Positions 25,339 to 36,010 of a DNA stretch of 36,010 nt are shown in pieces. The notes beneath the pieces are model-generated. The model had not been told where the DNA came from. It saw only the letters and a program-made list of their open reading frames with translations, and searched no databases. Origin of the DNA: Limnohabitans sp. (lineage in GTDB: Bacteria > Pseudomonadota > Gammaproteobacteria > Burkholderiales > Burkholderiaceae_C); assembly GCA_023255445.1 (NCBI GenBank), contig JALRIL010000155.1:1-36010 (forward strand), written 5' to 3'. The translations under genes were made by a program, and so were the position numbers. The stretch's first letter is position 1; each line of letters begins with the position of its first letter.

Positions 25339-26193
25339 ATGCTGATGCAGCGCGTGATCACCGCCGTGGCCTTGCTGGCGGTTTTGTTGCCCGCCCTTTT
25401 TGCGCAGGTGGTCTGGCCCTGGATGGCTTTGACCCTGTTGTTCATTGCGGCTGGGTCTTGGGAATGGGGGCGTCTGCAAGGCCTGGGCTTTGGCCCCTCG
25501 ATGCTGGGCGGCCTGCTGGTGACAGGTTTGTGTGCAGATGCGTATTTTTCGGGTTGGGTTCTGCAGCCTTTGGCCGGGCTCTGGCAGAGTGTGAGTGTGT
25601 TCTGGGTGGTGCTGTCGGTGTGGATGCTTCGTCGTGGGGTGACGGGCTGGTCGCAATGGCCCTTGTCTCTGCGCTGGCCGGCAGGCTTACTCGTATTGGC
25701 TGCGGCCTGGCTGGCTTTGTCGCAGGCACGTGTGCTGGGCGTCAACTTTTTATTGTCGTCCATGGCGTTGGTGTGGGTGGCCGATATTGCTGCTTACTTT
25801 ACTGGCCGGGCCTTTGGAGGGCGCATCATTCGCCGCAAGCTGGCCGCAACCATCAGCCCGGGTAAAAGCTGGGAAGGTGCACTGGGTGGTTTTGCGGGGG
25901 TTTGTGTGCTGGCTTGGGTCTGGCGGCGTCTGGATGTGATGCTCCCTGTAGATGCGCCCAGTCTGTTCTCGCGCTTGATGGAAATGGGCTTGCTGTGGAC
26001 GGCTGGCGCGTTGGTCTTCCTGACCGCCATGAGTGTGGTGGGTGACCTGGTGGAGTCTTTGGTCAAACGCAGCGCCGGCATGAAAGACAGCTCCCAGCTG
26101 CTGCCAGGCCATGGCGGTGTCCTCGACCGGGTGGATGCGCTGTTGCCAACCCTGCCGTTGTGCATGATGCTGGTGACGTGGGGGGGCGCATGA
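25339..26193 (+). CDS. cdsA: phosphatidate cytidylyltransferase
   Basis: C-terminal signature SVVGDLVESLVKRSAGMKDSSQLLPGHGGVLDRVDALL; multiple TMs. Confidence 0.96.
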   Translation: MLMQRVITAVALLAVLLPALFAQVVWPWMALTLLFIAAGSWEWGRLQGLGFGPSMLGGLLVTGLCADAYFSGWVLQPLAGLWQSVSVFWVVLSVWMLRRGVTGWSQWPLSLRWPAGLLVLAAAWLALSQARVLGVNFLLSSMALVWVADIAAYFTGRAFGGRIIRRKLAATISPGKSWEGALGGFAGVCVLAWVWRRLDVMLPVDAPSLFSRLMEMGLLWTAGALVFLTAMSVVGDLVESLVKRSAGMKDSSQLLPGHGGVLDRVDALLPTLPLCMMLVTWGGA

Positions 26194-27395
26194 GCGCAGA
26201 GACAGCCAAACAACGCATTACCGTCCTAGGGGCTACGGGTTCCATTGGCGGTAACACGCTGGATGTTTTGTCCCGTCACCGCGATCGCTATGAGGTGTTT
26301 GCACTGACTGCCGCCACCCAGGTTGATGTCATGGTGCGTCATTGTGCAGCCTTCAAACCCGTGTGGGCGGTGATGGCTGATGAGGACGCCGGGCGTCAAT
26401 TGCAGGCGCGTTTGCACCACGAAGGCTTGACCACGCAAGTACGTTGGGGTGCCCAAGCTCTGGACGACGTGTCCTGCGCCCCCGAGGTGGATGTGGTCAT
26501 GGCGGCCATTGTGGGCGCAGCGGGTCTGTCCCCTTGCTTGAGTGCTGCTCGGGCTGGCAAGCGATTGCTACTGGCCAACAAGGAAGCGCTGGTGGTGGGC
26601 GGAGAGGTGTTTCTCGCTGCGGTGCGCGAGGGTGGGGCCACGCTGCTGCCCATTGACAGCGAGCACTCGGCCATCTTCCAGTCCTTGCCCGAAGATTCGA
26701 CCAGCTGGTCTGAGCGGGTCGAAAAAATCATCCTGACGGCCTCTGGAGGACCTTTCCGACAACGTGATGTGAGCACGTTGCATCAGGTCACGCCCGAGCA
26801 GGCGTGTGCGCATCCAAATTGGGTCATGGGGCGAAAGATTTCGGTCGATTCCGCCACGATGATGAACAAGGCACTGGAAGTGATTGAGGCGCGTTACCTG
26901 TTCGGGATGCTGCCCGAGCAGATCGAGGTGGTGATTCACCCTCAAAGCGTGATTCACTCCATGGTGCAGTACAAGGATAGCTCCGTGGTGGCACAGCTTG
27001 GTACGCCGGACATGCGCGTACCCATCGCCTATGGCTTGAGCTGGCCGAATCGCATGGCGTCAGGGGCCGCCGCCTTGGACTTTCACCGTATGGCAGCCAT
27101 GACTTTCGAGGCCATGGACGACCACGATCACCCGCAACGTTTTGCAGGCCTGAAGCTGGCCTGGCAGGCCCTGCAGAGTACGCCAGGCAGCTGCGCTGTT
27201 CTCAATGCAGCCAACGAAATGGCCGTGCAGGCATTTCTGGAGCGGCGTATCCGCTTTGACCAGATTTATCAGGTCAATGCACAGACGCTGTCCGATATCG
27301 CCGTACAAGCGCCCACGTGCCTGCATGAACTGCTCGAACTTGACCGCAGGGGCAGGTCACAGGCGCAAACCGTCATACAAAAGTTCGGATATTGA
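26190..27395 (+). CDS. dxr: 1-deoxy-D-xylulose-5-phosphate reductoisomerase
   Basis: ITVLGATGSIGGNTLDVL...LLANKEALVVGG...PIDSEHSAIFQ; ATGA overlap with cdsA. Confidence 0.98.
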   Translation: MSAETAKQRITVLGATGSIGGNTLDVLSRHRDRYEVFALTAATQVDVMVRHCAAFKPVWAVMADEDAGRQLQARLHHEGLTTQVRWGAQALDDVSCAPEVDVVMAAIVGAAGLSPCLSAARAGKRLLLANKEALVVGGEVFLAAVREGGATLLPIDSEHSAIFQSLPEDSTSWSERVEKIILTASGGPFRQRDVSTLHQVTPEQACAHPNWVMGRKISVDSATMMNKALEVIEARYLFGMLPEQIEVVIHPQSVIHSMVQYKDSSVVAQLGTPDMRVPIAYGLSWPNRMASGAAALDFHRMAAMTFEAMDDHDHPQRFAGLKLAWQALQSTPGSCAVLNAANEMAVQAFLERRIRFDQIYQVNAQTLSDIAVQAPTCLHELLELDRRGRSQAQTVIQKFGY

Positions 27396-27440
27396 GGCCG
27401 CTCGGTTATCATCAAACAAAGCATCACAACGAGGAACAGC

Positions 27441-29756
27441 ATGCGCATTTTTTCCCGACGTCAACACGCTGTCGCTCTGGCCTTGGCCGCTGCTGGCTGG
27501 CTTGGGGCAGTGCTTCCGGCATGGGCGGTAGAGCCATTCAAGCTCAAGGACATTCGCGTGGAGGGTCTGCAGCGCGTAGAGTCTGGCACCGTGTTTGCGT
27601 CCTTGCCATTCCGTGTGGGGGACACTTTCACCGATGAAGCGGGGGCTTCGGCCATTCGTTCCTTGTTTTCGCTGGGCTTGTTCAAGGATGTGCGCCTGGA
27701 AACCCAGGGGGATGTCCTGGTGGTTGTGGTGCAAGAGCGCCCCACCGTTGCCACGGTGGAGTTTGTTGGGCTCAAGGAGTTTGACAAGGACATGTTGACC
27801 AAGTCACTCAAGGATGTGGGATTGGCCGAGGGGCGCCCGTTTGACAAGGCCTTGGCGGACAAGGCCGAGCAGGAACTCAAGCGTCAATACATTTCGCGCA
27901 GTCTGTATGGTGCCCAGGTGGTGACCACTGCCACGCCGATCGACCGTAACCGCGTGAACCTGACCTTCACCATCACCGAAGGGGGACCGGCGAAGATTGC
28001 TCAGATCAACATCGTGGGCAATAAGACCTTTTCCGAGTCGACCTTGCGTGACCAGTTTTCCCTGGACACCGGTGGCTGGATGACCTGGTATACCAAGGCG
28101 GACCGCTATTCGCGAACCAAACTCAACGCCGACCTTGAGGCCCTGCGCTCGTACTACCTGGCGCGCGGCTACCTGGAGTTCCGTATTGACTCCACGCAGG
28201 TGGAGATGTCGCAAGACAAGCAACAAATGTTCATCACCATCAACATCAACGAAGGGGACCGCTTTGTCGTCTCTGGCGTGAAGTTGCAGGGCAATTACCT
28301 GGGCAAAGACGATGAATTCAAGGCATTGGTCAAGATCAAGCCCGGCCAGCCTTACAACGCCGAGACGGTGGCAGAGACCACCAAGGCCTTCACCGATTAC
28401 TACGGCAATTTTGGCTATGCCTTTGCCCGCGTCGAGGCGCGCCCGGAGATTGACCGTGCCAACGGCCGCGTCGAATTTGTGCTGGTGGGTGATCCGTCTC
28501 GTCGCGCTTACGTGCGACGCATCAACATCACGGGTAACAACCGCACACGCGATGAAGTGATCCGCCGTGAGTTCCGTCAAATGGAAGCGGCATGGTACGA
28601 CGGCGACAAGATCCGCCTCTCGCGAGACCGTGTGGACCGTCTGGGCTTTTTTACCGGCGTTGAGGTTGAAACGCAGGAAGTGCCGGGTTCGCCCGACCAA
28701 GTGGACCTGGCCTTCAATGTGACCGAAAAGCCCACTGGCAGCATCTCTTTGGGGGCGGGCTTCTCGTCCACCGAAAAACTGGCGCTGACCTTTGGCATTG
28801 CGCAGGAAAATGCCTTTGGTACCGGTCAATACCTGGCCATCAACCTCAACACCAGCAAGTACAACCGCACGGCGGTGATCAGCAACACCGATCCGTACTT
28901 CACCGACTCGGGCATTTCGCGCACGATCGATGTGTTCCACCGCACTACGCGGCCTTACTTGTCCACGGTCAATACCAGCACTTACAGCTTGGTCAACCAG
29001 GGTCTCGGCTTGAAGTTTGGTTTGCCAGTGACAGAGCGTGACACGCTTTACGTGGGTGCCAATCTGGAGCGCAACCAAGTGTCCGACGGGACCTACCTGC
29101 CCGATGCTTATCGTGACTACCTCGGTACGCGCACAGCTTTGCCTCTGACCTTGGGGTGGGCGCGAGACGGGCGTGACAGCGCCTTGGTTCCGAACAAAGG
29201 TGTTTATCAGCGTGTCAGTGCAGATTTGAGTGTGGCAGGCGACTCTCGCTATGTTCGTACCAGTTACCAGTACCAGCAGTACGTGCCATTGACCAAAAAA
29301 TACACCTTGGCCTTTAACACGGAGCTCGGTTGGGGCAAAGGCTTGAATGGTCAGAACTATCCGATTTTCAAGAATTTTTATGCGGGTGGTCTTGGCAGTG
29401 TCCGCTCGTTCGAGCAATCGAGTCTGGGTCCGACATCCGCTGTCAGCGATCCAGCTGGCAGCAACCCGGTCTACACCGGCGGTGCCAAAAAAATGATTTT
29501 CAATGCCGAATTCATCACGCCGTTCCCTGGTGCGGGCAACGACAAGACCTTGCGCTTGTTCGCCTTCACTGATTTCGGCAATGTGTATGGCGAACACGAA
29601 ACCATGGCCCTTAACAAGCTGCGCGGTTCGGCCGGTATTGGTCTGAGCTGGATCTCGCCAGTGGGCCCGCTGCGTTTTTCCTATGGCGTTCCTTTGCGTA
29701 AGGAAGCCAACGATAAAATCCAGAAACTTCAATTCCAGATTGGCACAGCCTTCTAA
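27441..29756 (+). CDS. bamA: outer membrane protein assembly factor BamA
   Basis: Signal peptide, POTRA repeats (FKLKDIRVEGLQRVESGTVFASLPF), C-terminal beta-barrel ending IQKLQFQIGTAF. Confidence 0.98.
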   Translation: MRIFSRRQHAVALALAAAGWLGAVLPAWAVEPFKLKDIRVEGLQRVESGTVFASLPFRVGDTFTDEAGASAIRSLFSLGLFKDVRLETQGDVLVVVVQERPTVATVEFVGLKEFDKDMLTKSLKDVGLAEGRPFDKALADKAEQELKRQYISRSLYGAQVVTTATPIDRNRVNLTFTITEGGPAKIAQINIVGNKTFSESTLRDQFSLDTGGWMTWYTKADRYSRTKLNADLEALRSYYLARGYLEFRIDSTQVEMSQDKQQMFITININEGDRFVVSGVKLQGNYLGKDDEFKALVKIKPGQPYNAETVAETTKAFTDYYGNFGYAFARVEARPEIDRANGRVEFVLVGDPSRRAYVRRINITGNNRTRDEVIRREFRQMEAAWYDGDKIRLSRDRVDRLGFFTGVEVETQEVPGSPDQVDLAFNVTEKPTGSISLGAGFSSTEKLALTFGIAQENAFGTGQYLAINLNTSKYNRTAVISNTDPYFTDSGISRTIDVFHRTTRPYLSTVNTSTYSLVNQGLGLKFGLPVTERDTLYVGANLERNQVSDGTYLPDAYRDYLGTRTALPLTLGWARDGRDSALVPNKGVYQRVSADLSVAGDSRYVRTSYQYQQYVPLTKKYTLAFNTELGWGKGLNGQNYPIFKNFYAGGLGSVRSFEQSSLGPTSAVSDPAGSNPVYTGGAKKMIFNAEFITPFPGAGNDKTLRLFAFTDFGNVYGEHETMALNKLRGSAGIGLSWISPVGPLRFSYGVPLRKEANDKIQKLQFQIGTAF

Positions 29757-30271
29757 TGTCTATGCGTAACCTTTCCATTGCTCGTTTGATTTCGGTGGTT
29801 CTGTTGTCCACGGCTGCGCTTGCACACGCCCAGGACTTCAAGATGGGCTTTGTCAACACTGAGCGCATCTTCCGCGAGGCCGAGGCTGCCAAGCAGGCCC
29901 AAGGCAAGCTGGAGCAGGAGTTCTCCAAGCGCGAAAAAGAGTTGGTCGACACCGGTAACGCCATCAAGGCAGCCTCCGACAAGCTCGAGCGCGAGGCGCC
30001 TACGCTGTCTGAATCTCAACGCGTCAACCGTCAAAAGCAACTGGTGGAGCAAGACCGCGAGTTCCAGCGCAAACGTCGTGAATTCCAGGAGGACCTCAAT
30101 TCGCGCAAAAACGAAGAGCAGCAGCTCATCATTGAGCGTGCCAATCGCGCGGTCAAGCAGGTGGCTGAGTCAGAAAAATACGATGTGATTTTTCAAGATG
30201 CCGTGTATGTGAATCCCAAGCACGACATCACCGACAAGGTGCTCAAAGCCCTCAACGCCGCTGCCAAGTAA
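29756..30271 (+). CDS. skp: OmpH/Skp family periplasmic chaperone
   Basis: FKMGFVNTERIFREAEAAKQAQGKLEQEFSKREKEL; overlaps bamA stop. Confidence 0.94.
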   Translation: MSMRNLSIARLISVVLLSTAALAHAQDFKMGFVNTERIFREAEAAKQAQGKLEQEFSKREKELVDTGNAIKAASDKLEREAPTLSESQRVNRQKQLVEQDREFQRKRREFQEDLNSRKNEEQQLIIERANRAVKQVAESEKYDVIFQDAVYVNPKHDITDKVLKALNAAAK

Positions 30272-30289
30272 ACGGTTGCCCGCATTGCT

Positions 30290-31273
30290 GTGTCACTGAC
30301 GCTTGAACGCATTGTCAGCACCCTGGGCGCCGAGTTGTCCGGGCCTTCCGATCGGGTGATCGAGGGCTTGGCGCCGCTGCAAACGGCGGGACCCGCACAA
30401 CTGAGTTTTTTAAGTCACCCCAAATACAGTGCACAGCTGGCCCAGACCCAGGCTGCTTGCGTCATTCTCAAGCCCGAATTTCTGTCTGCTTTGCCTGAGG
30501 GTGTGGCCGCCATCGTGACGCCGGACCCGTACCTGTACTTTGCCCGTTTGACGCGTTTGTGGCGACAAACCCACCGTGCAGCTGAGCCCGTGGGCATTCA
30601 CCCCTCGGCGGTGGTGCACCCTGATGCCAGGGTGGCTCCAGATGCCAGTATCGGCCCCTTGTGCGTGGTCGAGGCGGGGGCGGTTGTGGGCGCAGGCACC
30701 GTGCTGCATTCGCGCGTCACGCTCGGGTATGACTGCCAGATTGGCGAGCGCTGCATCGTCCACCCGGGGGTGGTGATCGGGGCGGATGGCTTTGGCTTTG
30801 CGCCGGTGCAGGGAATCTGGGAAAAAATCGAGCAACTGGGTGCTGTTCGTATTGGCAACGATGTGGAAATTGGTGCCAACACCTGCATCGACCGTGGGGC
30901 GCTTGAGGACACCGTGATCGAAGACGGTGTCAAGCTCGACAACCTCATCCAGATCGGTCACAACGTACACATTGGTGCGCACACCGCCATGGCGGGGTGT
31001 GTGGGCGTGGCTGGCAGTGCCCGTATTGGCGCCCATTGCACTGTGGGGGGAGGGGCAGTGGTCCTGGGTCATTTGACGCTGGCCGACCATGTGCACATCT
31101 CGGCCGCCACGGTGGTGACACGTTCCATTCTCAAGCCGGGCCAGTACACCGGCGTCTTTCCCATGGACGACAATGCCAAGTGGGAAAAAAATGCGGCTTC
31201 ACTCAAGCAACTTCATCAGCTTCGCGACCGCATCAAACGCATCGAACAACAACATCCCAAACAGGAACCATGA
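30290..31273 (+). CDS. lpxD: UDP-3-O-(3-hydroxymyristoyl)glucosamine N-acyltransferase
   Basis: Hexapeptide repeats, [42 protein letters not shown]. Confidence 0.97.
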   Translation: MSLTLERIVSTLGAELSGPSDRVIEGLAPLQTAGPAQLSFLSHPKYSAQLAQTQAACVILKPEFLSALPEGVAAIVTPDPYLYFARLTRLWRQTHRAAEPVGIHPSAVVHPDARVAPDASIGPLCVVEAGAVVGAGTVLHSRVTLGYDCQIGERCIVHPGVVIGADGFGFAPVQGIWEKIEQLGAVRIGNDVEIGANTCIDRGALEDTVIEDGVKLDNLIQIGHNVHIGAHTAMAGCVGVAGSARIGAHCTVGGGAVVLGHLTLADHVHISAATVVTRSILKPGQYTGVFPMDDNAKWEKNAASLKQLHQLRDRIKRIEQQHPKQEP

Positions 31274-31716
31274 CCATGATGGACATTCATCAAATTCTCA
31301 AGCAATTGCCGCACCGCTACCCTATCTTGCTGGTGGACCGCGTGGTCGAGGTGGAAAAGGGCCTGCGCATCAAGGCACTCAAGAATGTCACCATCAATGA
31401 GCCGTTTTTCACGGGTCACTTTCCACACCGTCCCGTCATGCCGGGCGTGCTCATGCTCGAGGCCCTTGCGCAGGCTGCCGCTTTGTTGGCGTTTGATACG
31501 TTGGGCACCACGCCTGACGACAAAACGGTGTATTACTTTGCGGGTATCGACGGTGCACGCTTCAAGCGTCCTGTCGAGCCGGGTGATCAACTGACCCTGG
31601 ACGTGACTCTGCTGCGCATGAAAGCCGGTATTTTCAAATTTGGTGCCAAGGCTTGGGTGGGTGATGAGGTGGCTGTGGAAGCTGAACTCATGTGCACCAT
31701 GCGCACGATTGCTTGA
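31270..31716 (+). CDS. fabZ: 3-hydroxyacyl-[acyl-carrier-protein] dehydratase FabZ
   Basis: [23 protein letters not shown]...[26 protein letters not shown]. The ORF track's 30997 start is over-extended. Confidence 0.97.
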   Translation: MTMMDIHQILKQLPHRYPILLVDRVVEVEKGLRIKALKNVTINEPFFTGHFPHRPVMPGVLMLEALAQAAALLAFDTLGTTPDDKTVYYFAGIDGARFKRPVEPGDQLTLDVTLLRMKAGIFKFGAKAWVGDEVAVEAELMCTMRTIA

Positions 31717-31727
31717 GTAGCAGACAG

Positions 31728-32522
31728 ATGACGCGTATTCACTCCACAGCGTTGGTGGACCCAGGTGCAGAGATCGACAGCAGTGTCGAGATCGGTCCTT
31801 ACTCCGTCATTGGGCCACACGTGAAGATTGGCGCAGGTACCTCGGTGGGCGCCCATTGTGTGATCGAGGGTCACACCACCATTGGCCGGGACAACAGGAT
31901 CTTCCAGTTCAATTCGCTGGGTGCGATTCCTCAGGACAAGAAGTACAAAGGGGAGCCTTGCGAGCTGCGTATCGGTGACCGCAATACGATTCGCGAGTTT
32001 TGCACCTTCAACATCGGCTCGCCCGGCGATCTGGGCTACACCGCTTTGGGCAATGACAACTGGGTCATGGCCTATGTGCATCTGGCCCATGATTGCGTGG
32101 TTGGCAACCACACGATTTTTGCCAACAACACGCAATTGGCTGGTCATGTGCATGTCGATGACTGGGTCATTTTGGGCGGCTTCACGGTGGTGCACCAGTT
32201 CTGCCGCATTGGGGCCCATGCCTTTACCGCCATGAACAGTCTGCTGTTTGGCGACTTGCCGCCTTTTGTCATGGCGCAAGGCCAACCCGCTCAAGCGCGT
32301 GCAATGAACTTTGAGGGCTTGCGCCGCAGGGGGTTTTCGGCCGAGCGCATTCGCGCCGTCAAGGCCATGCACAAACTGCTGTACCGCCAGTCCCTGACAC
32401 TGGATCAGGCCAAGATCAAGATTGCCCAACTGGTGCAGTCCATTCCTGAAGCCAAAGCCGATGTGGACATGATGGTCAACTTCCTGAATGCAGGCACGCC
32501 TGAGCGGGGCATTGTTCGGTGA
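31728..32522 (+). CDS. lpxA: acyl-ACP--UDP-N-acetylglucosamine O-acyltransferase
   Basis: [38 protein letters not shown]; left-handed beta helix repeats. Confidence 0.97.
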   Translation: MTRIHSTALVDPGAEIDSSVEIGPYSVIGPHVKIGAGTSVGAHCVIEGHTTIGRDNRIFQFNSLGAIPQDKKYKGEPCELRIGDRNTIREFCTFNIGSPGDLGYTALGNDNWVMAYVHLAHDCVVGNHTIFANNTQLAGHVHVDDWVILGGFTVVHQFCRIGAHAFTAMNSLLFGDLPPFVMAQGQPAQARAMNFEGLRRRGFSAERIRAVKAMHKLLYRQSLTLDQAKIKIAQLVQSIPEAKADVDMMVNFLNAGTPERGIVR

Positions 32523-33694
32523 ATGCGCAACGTATGCTCGCGACGCAAGCCCCTGAGGGGGCTTTGTCGTTTGCCATGGTCGCTGGCGAGGTCTCTGGCG
32601 ATTTGCTGGCTGCGTTGCTGATAGAAGGCTTGCAAAAACGCTGGCCTCAGGCGTGTGGCCAGGGCATTGGCGGGCCGGCCATGCAGGCGAGGGGGTTTCA
32701 TGCCCAATGGTCTTATGAAAAATTGGCAGTGCGCGGCTACTTTGAAGTGCTGCGTCATTACCGCGAAATCGTAGGTATTCGCAAACAACTGCGCGAGCAA
32801 CTGATCGCTCAGCCGCCGGATGTGTTCATTGGTGTGGATGCACCCGACTTCAACCTGGACCTGGAAGCCGCCTTGCACGACCAAGGCATCCCCACGGTGC
32901 ATTTTGTGTGCCCATCGATATGGGCCTGGCGTCCGGAGCGCATCGAAAAAATCCGCCGCAGTGTGGACCACATGCTGTGCATCTTTCCGTTCGAAGAGGC
33001 CTTGTTGCGTGAGCAAGGCGTTGCCGCGACATACGTAGGGCATCCGCTGGCGCCCGTGATTCCCATGCATCCTGACCGCGCCGCTGCACGCCAGTCGCTG
33101 GGACTGGACGCCGATCGCCCGGTAGTGGCGCTGTTGCCTGGCAGCCGGCGCTCGGAAATTGAGCAGCTCGCAGGCCGCTTCGTGCAAGCAGCCCAACGGA
33201 TGCAAGGACACAAGCCGCACTTGCAGTTCGTGTTGCCCACCGTGCCCGCCTTGTTCGAGCATGTGCAAGCCGCTGTAGCGCGTGCAGGCGGGCTCAACGA
33301 CCTGGTGGTCCTCAAAGGCCAATCACACCAGGCCCTGGCCGCATGTGATGTGACAATGATCGCCAGCGGCACGGCCACGCTCGAAGCGGCCTTGTTCAAA
33401 CGACCCATGGTGATTGCCTATCACATGAACGCACTGAGCTGGGCCATCATGCGCCGCAAAAAATTGCAGCCGTGGGTGGGTTTGCCCAACATCCTGGCTC
33501 AGCAATTCCTGGTGCCTGAATTGCTTCAGCACGAGTGCACGCCAGAGCGCCTGGCCCAGGAAACCCTGCAGTGGCTGGATGATCCGCTGCGTGTGCAACA
33601 TGTGCAAGAGCGCTTTGAAACCATGCACCACACCCTGATTCGCCCCACGGCAGATTTGGCCACCCATGCGATCGAAGAAACACTGGGTCGCTGA
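32519..33694 (+). CDS. lpxB: lipid-A-disaccharide synthase
   Basis: [66 protein letters not shown]. Confidence 0.97.
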   Translation: MNAQRMLATQAPEGALSFAMVAGEVSGDLLAALLIEGLQKRWPQACGQGIGGPAMQARGFHAQWSYEKLAVRGYFEVLRHYREIVGIRKQLREQLIAQPPDVFIGVDAPDFNLDLEAALHDQGIPTVHFVCPSIWAWRPERIEKIRRSVDHMLCIFPFEEALLREQGVAATYVGHPLAPVIPMHPDRAAARQSLGLDADRPVVALLPGSRRSEIEQLAGRFVQAAQRMQGHKPHLQFVLPTVPALFEHVQAAVARAGGLNDLVVLKGQSHQALAACDVTMIASGTATLEAALFKRPMVIAYHMNALSWAIMRRKKLQPWVGLPNILAQQFLVPELLQHECTPERLAQETLQWLDDPLRVQHVQERFETMHHTLIRPTADLATHAIEETLGR

Positions 33695-34304
33695 GCAGCA
33701 ACCGTTCAACTTTGACGGCCCAGGCTTGATCGCCGGTGTCGATGAGGCGGGCAGGGGGCCATTGGCCGGCCCCGTGGTGGCCGCTGCCGTGGTGCTGGAC
33801 GATCAGCGCCCCATTGCCGGACTCAACGACTCCAAAAAACTCTCTGCACGCAAACGAGAGCAGCTGTTTGACGAGATTCGTGCCAAGGCCTTGTGCTTTT
33901 GCATAGCCGAGGCCAGCGTGCAGGAAATCGACACCCTCAACATCCTGCAGGCGACGCTATTGGCTATGCAGCGCGCGGTGCAGGGCCTGCGGCTCAAGCC
34001 CACCAAGGTTCTGGTCGATGGCAACCGCTTGCCCGTGCTTGATGTTCGCGCAGAGGCCATTGTGCAAGGCGACGCGAAAGTGCCGGCCATCTCGGCCGCC
34101 TCCATTCTGGCCAAAGTGCACAGAGACCGCTTGTGCGAGGCCTGGCACGAAAGCTATCCGGATTACGGGTTTGACCAGCACAAGGGTTACGGCACCGCAG
34201 TTCATTTACAGGCCCTGCAGCGACTGGGTCCCACCCCGTGGCACCGCATGACCTTTGCCCCGGTGCGCAACAGCCTGATGTCACATACCCAAGCCCATGA
34301 TTGA
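33666..34304 (+). CDS. rnhB: ribonuclease HII
   Basis: [54 protein letters not shown]. Confidence 0.96.
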   Translation: MRSKKHWVAEQQPFNFDGPGLIAGVDEAGRGPLAGPVVAAAVVLDDQRPIAGLNDSKKLSARKREQLFDEIRAKALCFCIAEASVQEIDTLNILQATLLAMQRAVQGLRLKPTKVLVDGNRLPVLDVRAEAIVQGDAKVPAISAASILAKVHRDRLCEAWHESYPDYGFDQHKGYGTAVHLQALQRLGPTPWHRMTFAPVRNSLMSHTQAHD

Positions 34305-35073
34305 GATCTCCTCCCGCGATAACCCATTGCTCAAGCAAATTCGCAAGCAAATCCAGGACCCTGCGGGTTACCGCAAGTCTGGCCAAATCTGGGTGGAGGG
34401 TGAACACTTGTGCTCAGCGGCCTTGCTGCGCGGCTGTGTGCCCGAGGTCATGTTGGTCAAACACAGCAGCTGGAACCGCCACGCGCCGCAAGGCACAGAT
34501 CTGGCCCGCAAATGTCTGGTGGTGCAGGACGCCTTGTTCGACGAGCTGAGCACGCTTGAATCGCCCGCAGATCAGGGTTTTTTGCTGCCTTGGCCCGGGC
34601 GACTCGAAGTCCAGAGGCACACCCCCACCGTGGTGCTGGACCGCTTGCAGGACCCTGGTAATGTGGGCGCCATTTTGAGAACCGCTTCGGCCTTTGGGTT
34701 CAAGCAGGTACTGGCCATCAAGGGTACGGTGGCCCTGTGGTCGCCCAAGGTGCTGCGTGCCGGCATGGGGGCCCATTTTGGGTTGCATCTGGTGGAGGGG
34801 AGCGATGCAGATGCTGTTCAGTCGCTGGAAATGCCCGTTTTGACCACCCACGTGCACGAAGGCCCGTATCTGCACGACCTGGTTCGCCAGCAACAGCTGC
34901 CGGCCCGTTGCGCCTGGATCATGGGTCACGAAGGGCAGGGGGTAAGCGAAGTACTGGCCGCTTTTGCAGGCCAAAAGGTGCGTATTGCGCAGCCTGGCGG
35001 TGAAGAGTCCCTCAATGTGGCCACGGCTGCAGCCATTTGTCTGCATGCGAGCGCCACGGCTGGGCATTCCTGA
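34297..35073 (+). CDS. TrmH/SpoU-family RNA methyltransferase (RlmB-like)
   Basis: [63 protein letters not shown]. Confidence 0.93.
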   Translation: MIEISSRDNPLLKQIRKQIQDPAGYRKSGQIWVEGEHLCSAALLRGCVPEVMLVKHSSWNRHAPQGTDLARKCLVVQDALFDELSTLESPADQGFLLPWPGRLEVQRHTPTVVLDRLQDPGNVGAILRTASAFGFKQVLAIKGTVALWSPKVLRAGMGAHFGLHLVEGSDADAVQSLEMPVLTTHVHEGPYLHDLVRQQQLPARCAWIMGHEGQGVSEVLAAFAGQKVRIAQPGGEESLNVATAAAICLHASATAGHS

Positions 35074-35118
35074 GCACAAACAAGCTTTGCTAGAGCCAAA
35101 CTGCTGTAAGGTCTGCGC

Positions 35119-35124
35119 TATAAT
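35119..35124 (+). promoter_or_regulatory. -10 element (TATAAT) of the carA promoter
   Basis: Perfect TATAAT ~125 nt upstream of carA GTG; no clear -35 at 17 bp. Confidence 0.5.
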
Positions 35125-35147
35125 TAAGGGCTTTCCCGCATCAACCC

Positions 35148-35225
35148 GTACGCCCCAGCTCGCAACACCGGCCCCTTCCTCGAACAAGCAGCCGCAGGTT
35201 TGTCCTGTCCAGCGCTGAGGCGTAC
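35148..35225 (+). promoter_or_regulatory. structured carA leader: long-range stem GTACGCCcCAGC / GCTGaGGCGTAC
   Basis: 35148-35159 pairs with 35214-35225 (11 of 12 positions); inner CAGG-TTTGT-CCTG hairpin at 35195-35207. Confidence 0.45.
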
Positions 35226-35247
35226 CCGAACCATACCGGAGAACCCA

Positions 35248-36010
35248 GTGCTTTTGTCTCTTCAGGGAACCTTCCCGCCCGCCATCCTGGCGCTTGCAGA
35301 CGGCACGGTCTTTATCGGCAACTCCATCGGAGCTTCTGGCTCCACCGTCGGTGAGGTGGTGTTCAACACCTCGATCGTCGGTTATCAGGAAATCCTCACT
35401 GACCCCAGCTATTGCCAGCAGATCGTCACGCTGACGTATCCGCATATCGGCAACTATGGCGTGAACCCTGAAGATGTCGAGTCCGACAAGGTCCATGCTG
35501 CTGGCCTCATCATCAAAGACCTTCCTTTGCTCGCGTCCAATTTCCGAAGCACCCAGTCGCTGTCGGATTACCTCAAGGACAACGGCACTGTGGCCATCTC
35601 CAACATCGACACCCGTCAATTGACCCGCGTGCTGCGGACCAAGGGCGCACAAAACGGCGCCATCGTGGGCCTGGCTGCGGGCCAGGAAGTGACGCAGGCC
35701 GTCATTGACCAAGCGATTGCTGCAGCCAAGGCGGCGCCCTCCATGGCGGGCCTGGACCTGGCCCAAAAAGTAACCGTGAGCCAAGGCTATGACTGGACTC
35801 AGACCGAGTGGAAACTGGGCAGTGGTTACGGTGTACAAACCGCCCCCAAGTTCCACGTGGTGGCTTACGACTTTGGCGTCAAGAAAAACATCCTGCGCAT
35901 GCTGGCCGAGCGTGGCTGCAAAGTCACCGTGGTGCCTGCCAAGACGCCTGCAGCCGAAGTGCTCAAGCACAAGCCTGATGGCATCTTCCTGTCCAACGGC
36001 CCCGGCGACC
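35248..36010 (+). CDS. carA: carbamoyl-phosphate synthase small subunit, truncated by window end
   Basis: GTG start; [73 protein letters not shown]...[38 protein letters not shown]. Not in ORF track because it runs off the end. Confidence 0.97.
   Translation, partial: MLLSLQGTFPPAILALADGTVFIGNSIGASGSTVGEVVFNTSIVGYQEILTDPSYCQQIVTLTYPHIGNYGVNPEDVESDKVHAAGLIIKDLPLLASNFRSTQSLSDYLKDNGTVAISNIDTRQLTRVLRTKGAQNGAIVGLAAGQEVTQAVIDQAIAAAKAAPSMAGLDLAQKVTVSQGYDWTQTEWKLGSGYGVQTAPKFHVVAYDFGVKKNILRMLAERGCKVTVVPAKTPAAEVLKHKPDGIFLSNGPGD

Noticed and set aside
27804-29732. 642-aa antisense ORF opposite bamA
   Set aside because: Codon-bias shadow of a high-GC gene; translation lacks recognisable domains and bamA on the other strand is unambiguous.
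30997-31269. Upstream extension of the fabZ ORF
   Set aside because: Overlaps lpxD out of frame; conserved FabZ N-terminus begins at [16 protein letters not shown], so start is 31270/31276.
34414-35970. 518-aa antisense ORF opposite rRNA methyltransferase and carA
   Set aside because: Runs across two confidently identified sense genes and the carA promoter; low-complexity, His/Gln-rich translation typical of a shadow ORF.

Overview
Betaproteobacterial (Comamonadaceae-like, by gene order and protein character) chromosomal window. It holds: ribB(A)/ribE end (-), phaR, rimO, an OmpR-type response regulator plus 7TMR-DISM histidine kinase (-), a five-gene operon of interest (about 5.7-18.1 kb), tRNA-Leu(CAG) (-), rnr, nnr (-), and the conserved rpsB-tsf-pyrH-frr-cdsA-dxr-bamA-skp-lpxD-fabZ-lpxA-lpxB-rnhB-rRNA methyltransferase cluster, then the start of carA. 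The most interesting region is the 5.7-18.1 kb operon: TolC-like outer-membrane lipoprotein, small RND/HlyD adaptor, a 2179-aa repeat-rich surface protein with no RTX repeats, a one-TM HlyD protein with a soluble N-terminal domain, and an M50 (HELGH) membrane metalloprotease fused to a PqqD-like N-terminus and a HlyD/lipoyl C-terminus. It encodes no ABC ATPase. It looks like a dedicated ATPase-less (or non-canonical) export/display system for the giant protein, divergently flanked by a two-component system. TTTGG-N5-TTTGG repeats occur in both the operon/kinase intergenic region and the regulator promoter. Other notable points: uppS and rseP are missing from their usual places, the tolC-like gene start has an apparent one-base frameshift, there are structured leaders before rpsB and carA, a candidate PhaR operator, and the rnr start overlaps the divergent tRNA-Leu. 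All calls are by eye from the sequence; no database search was run.
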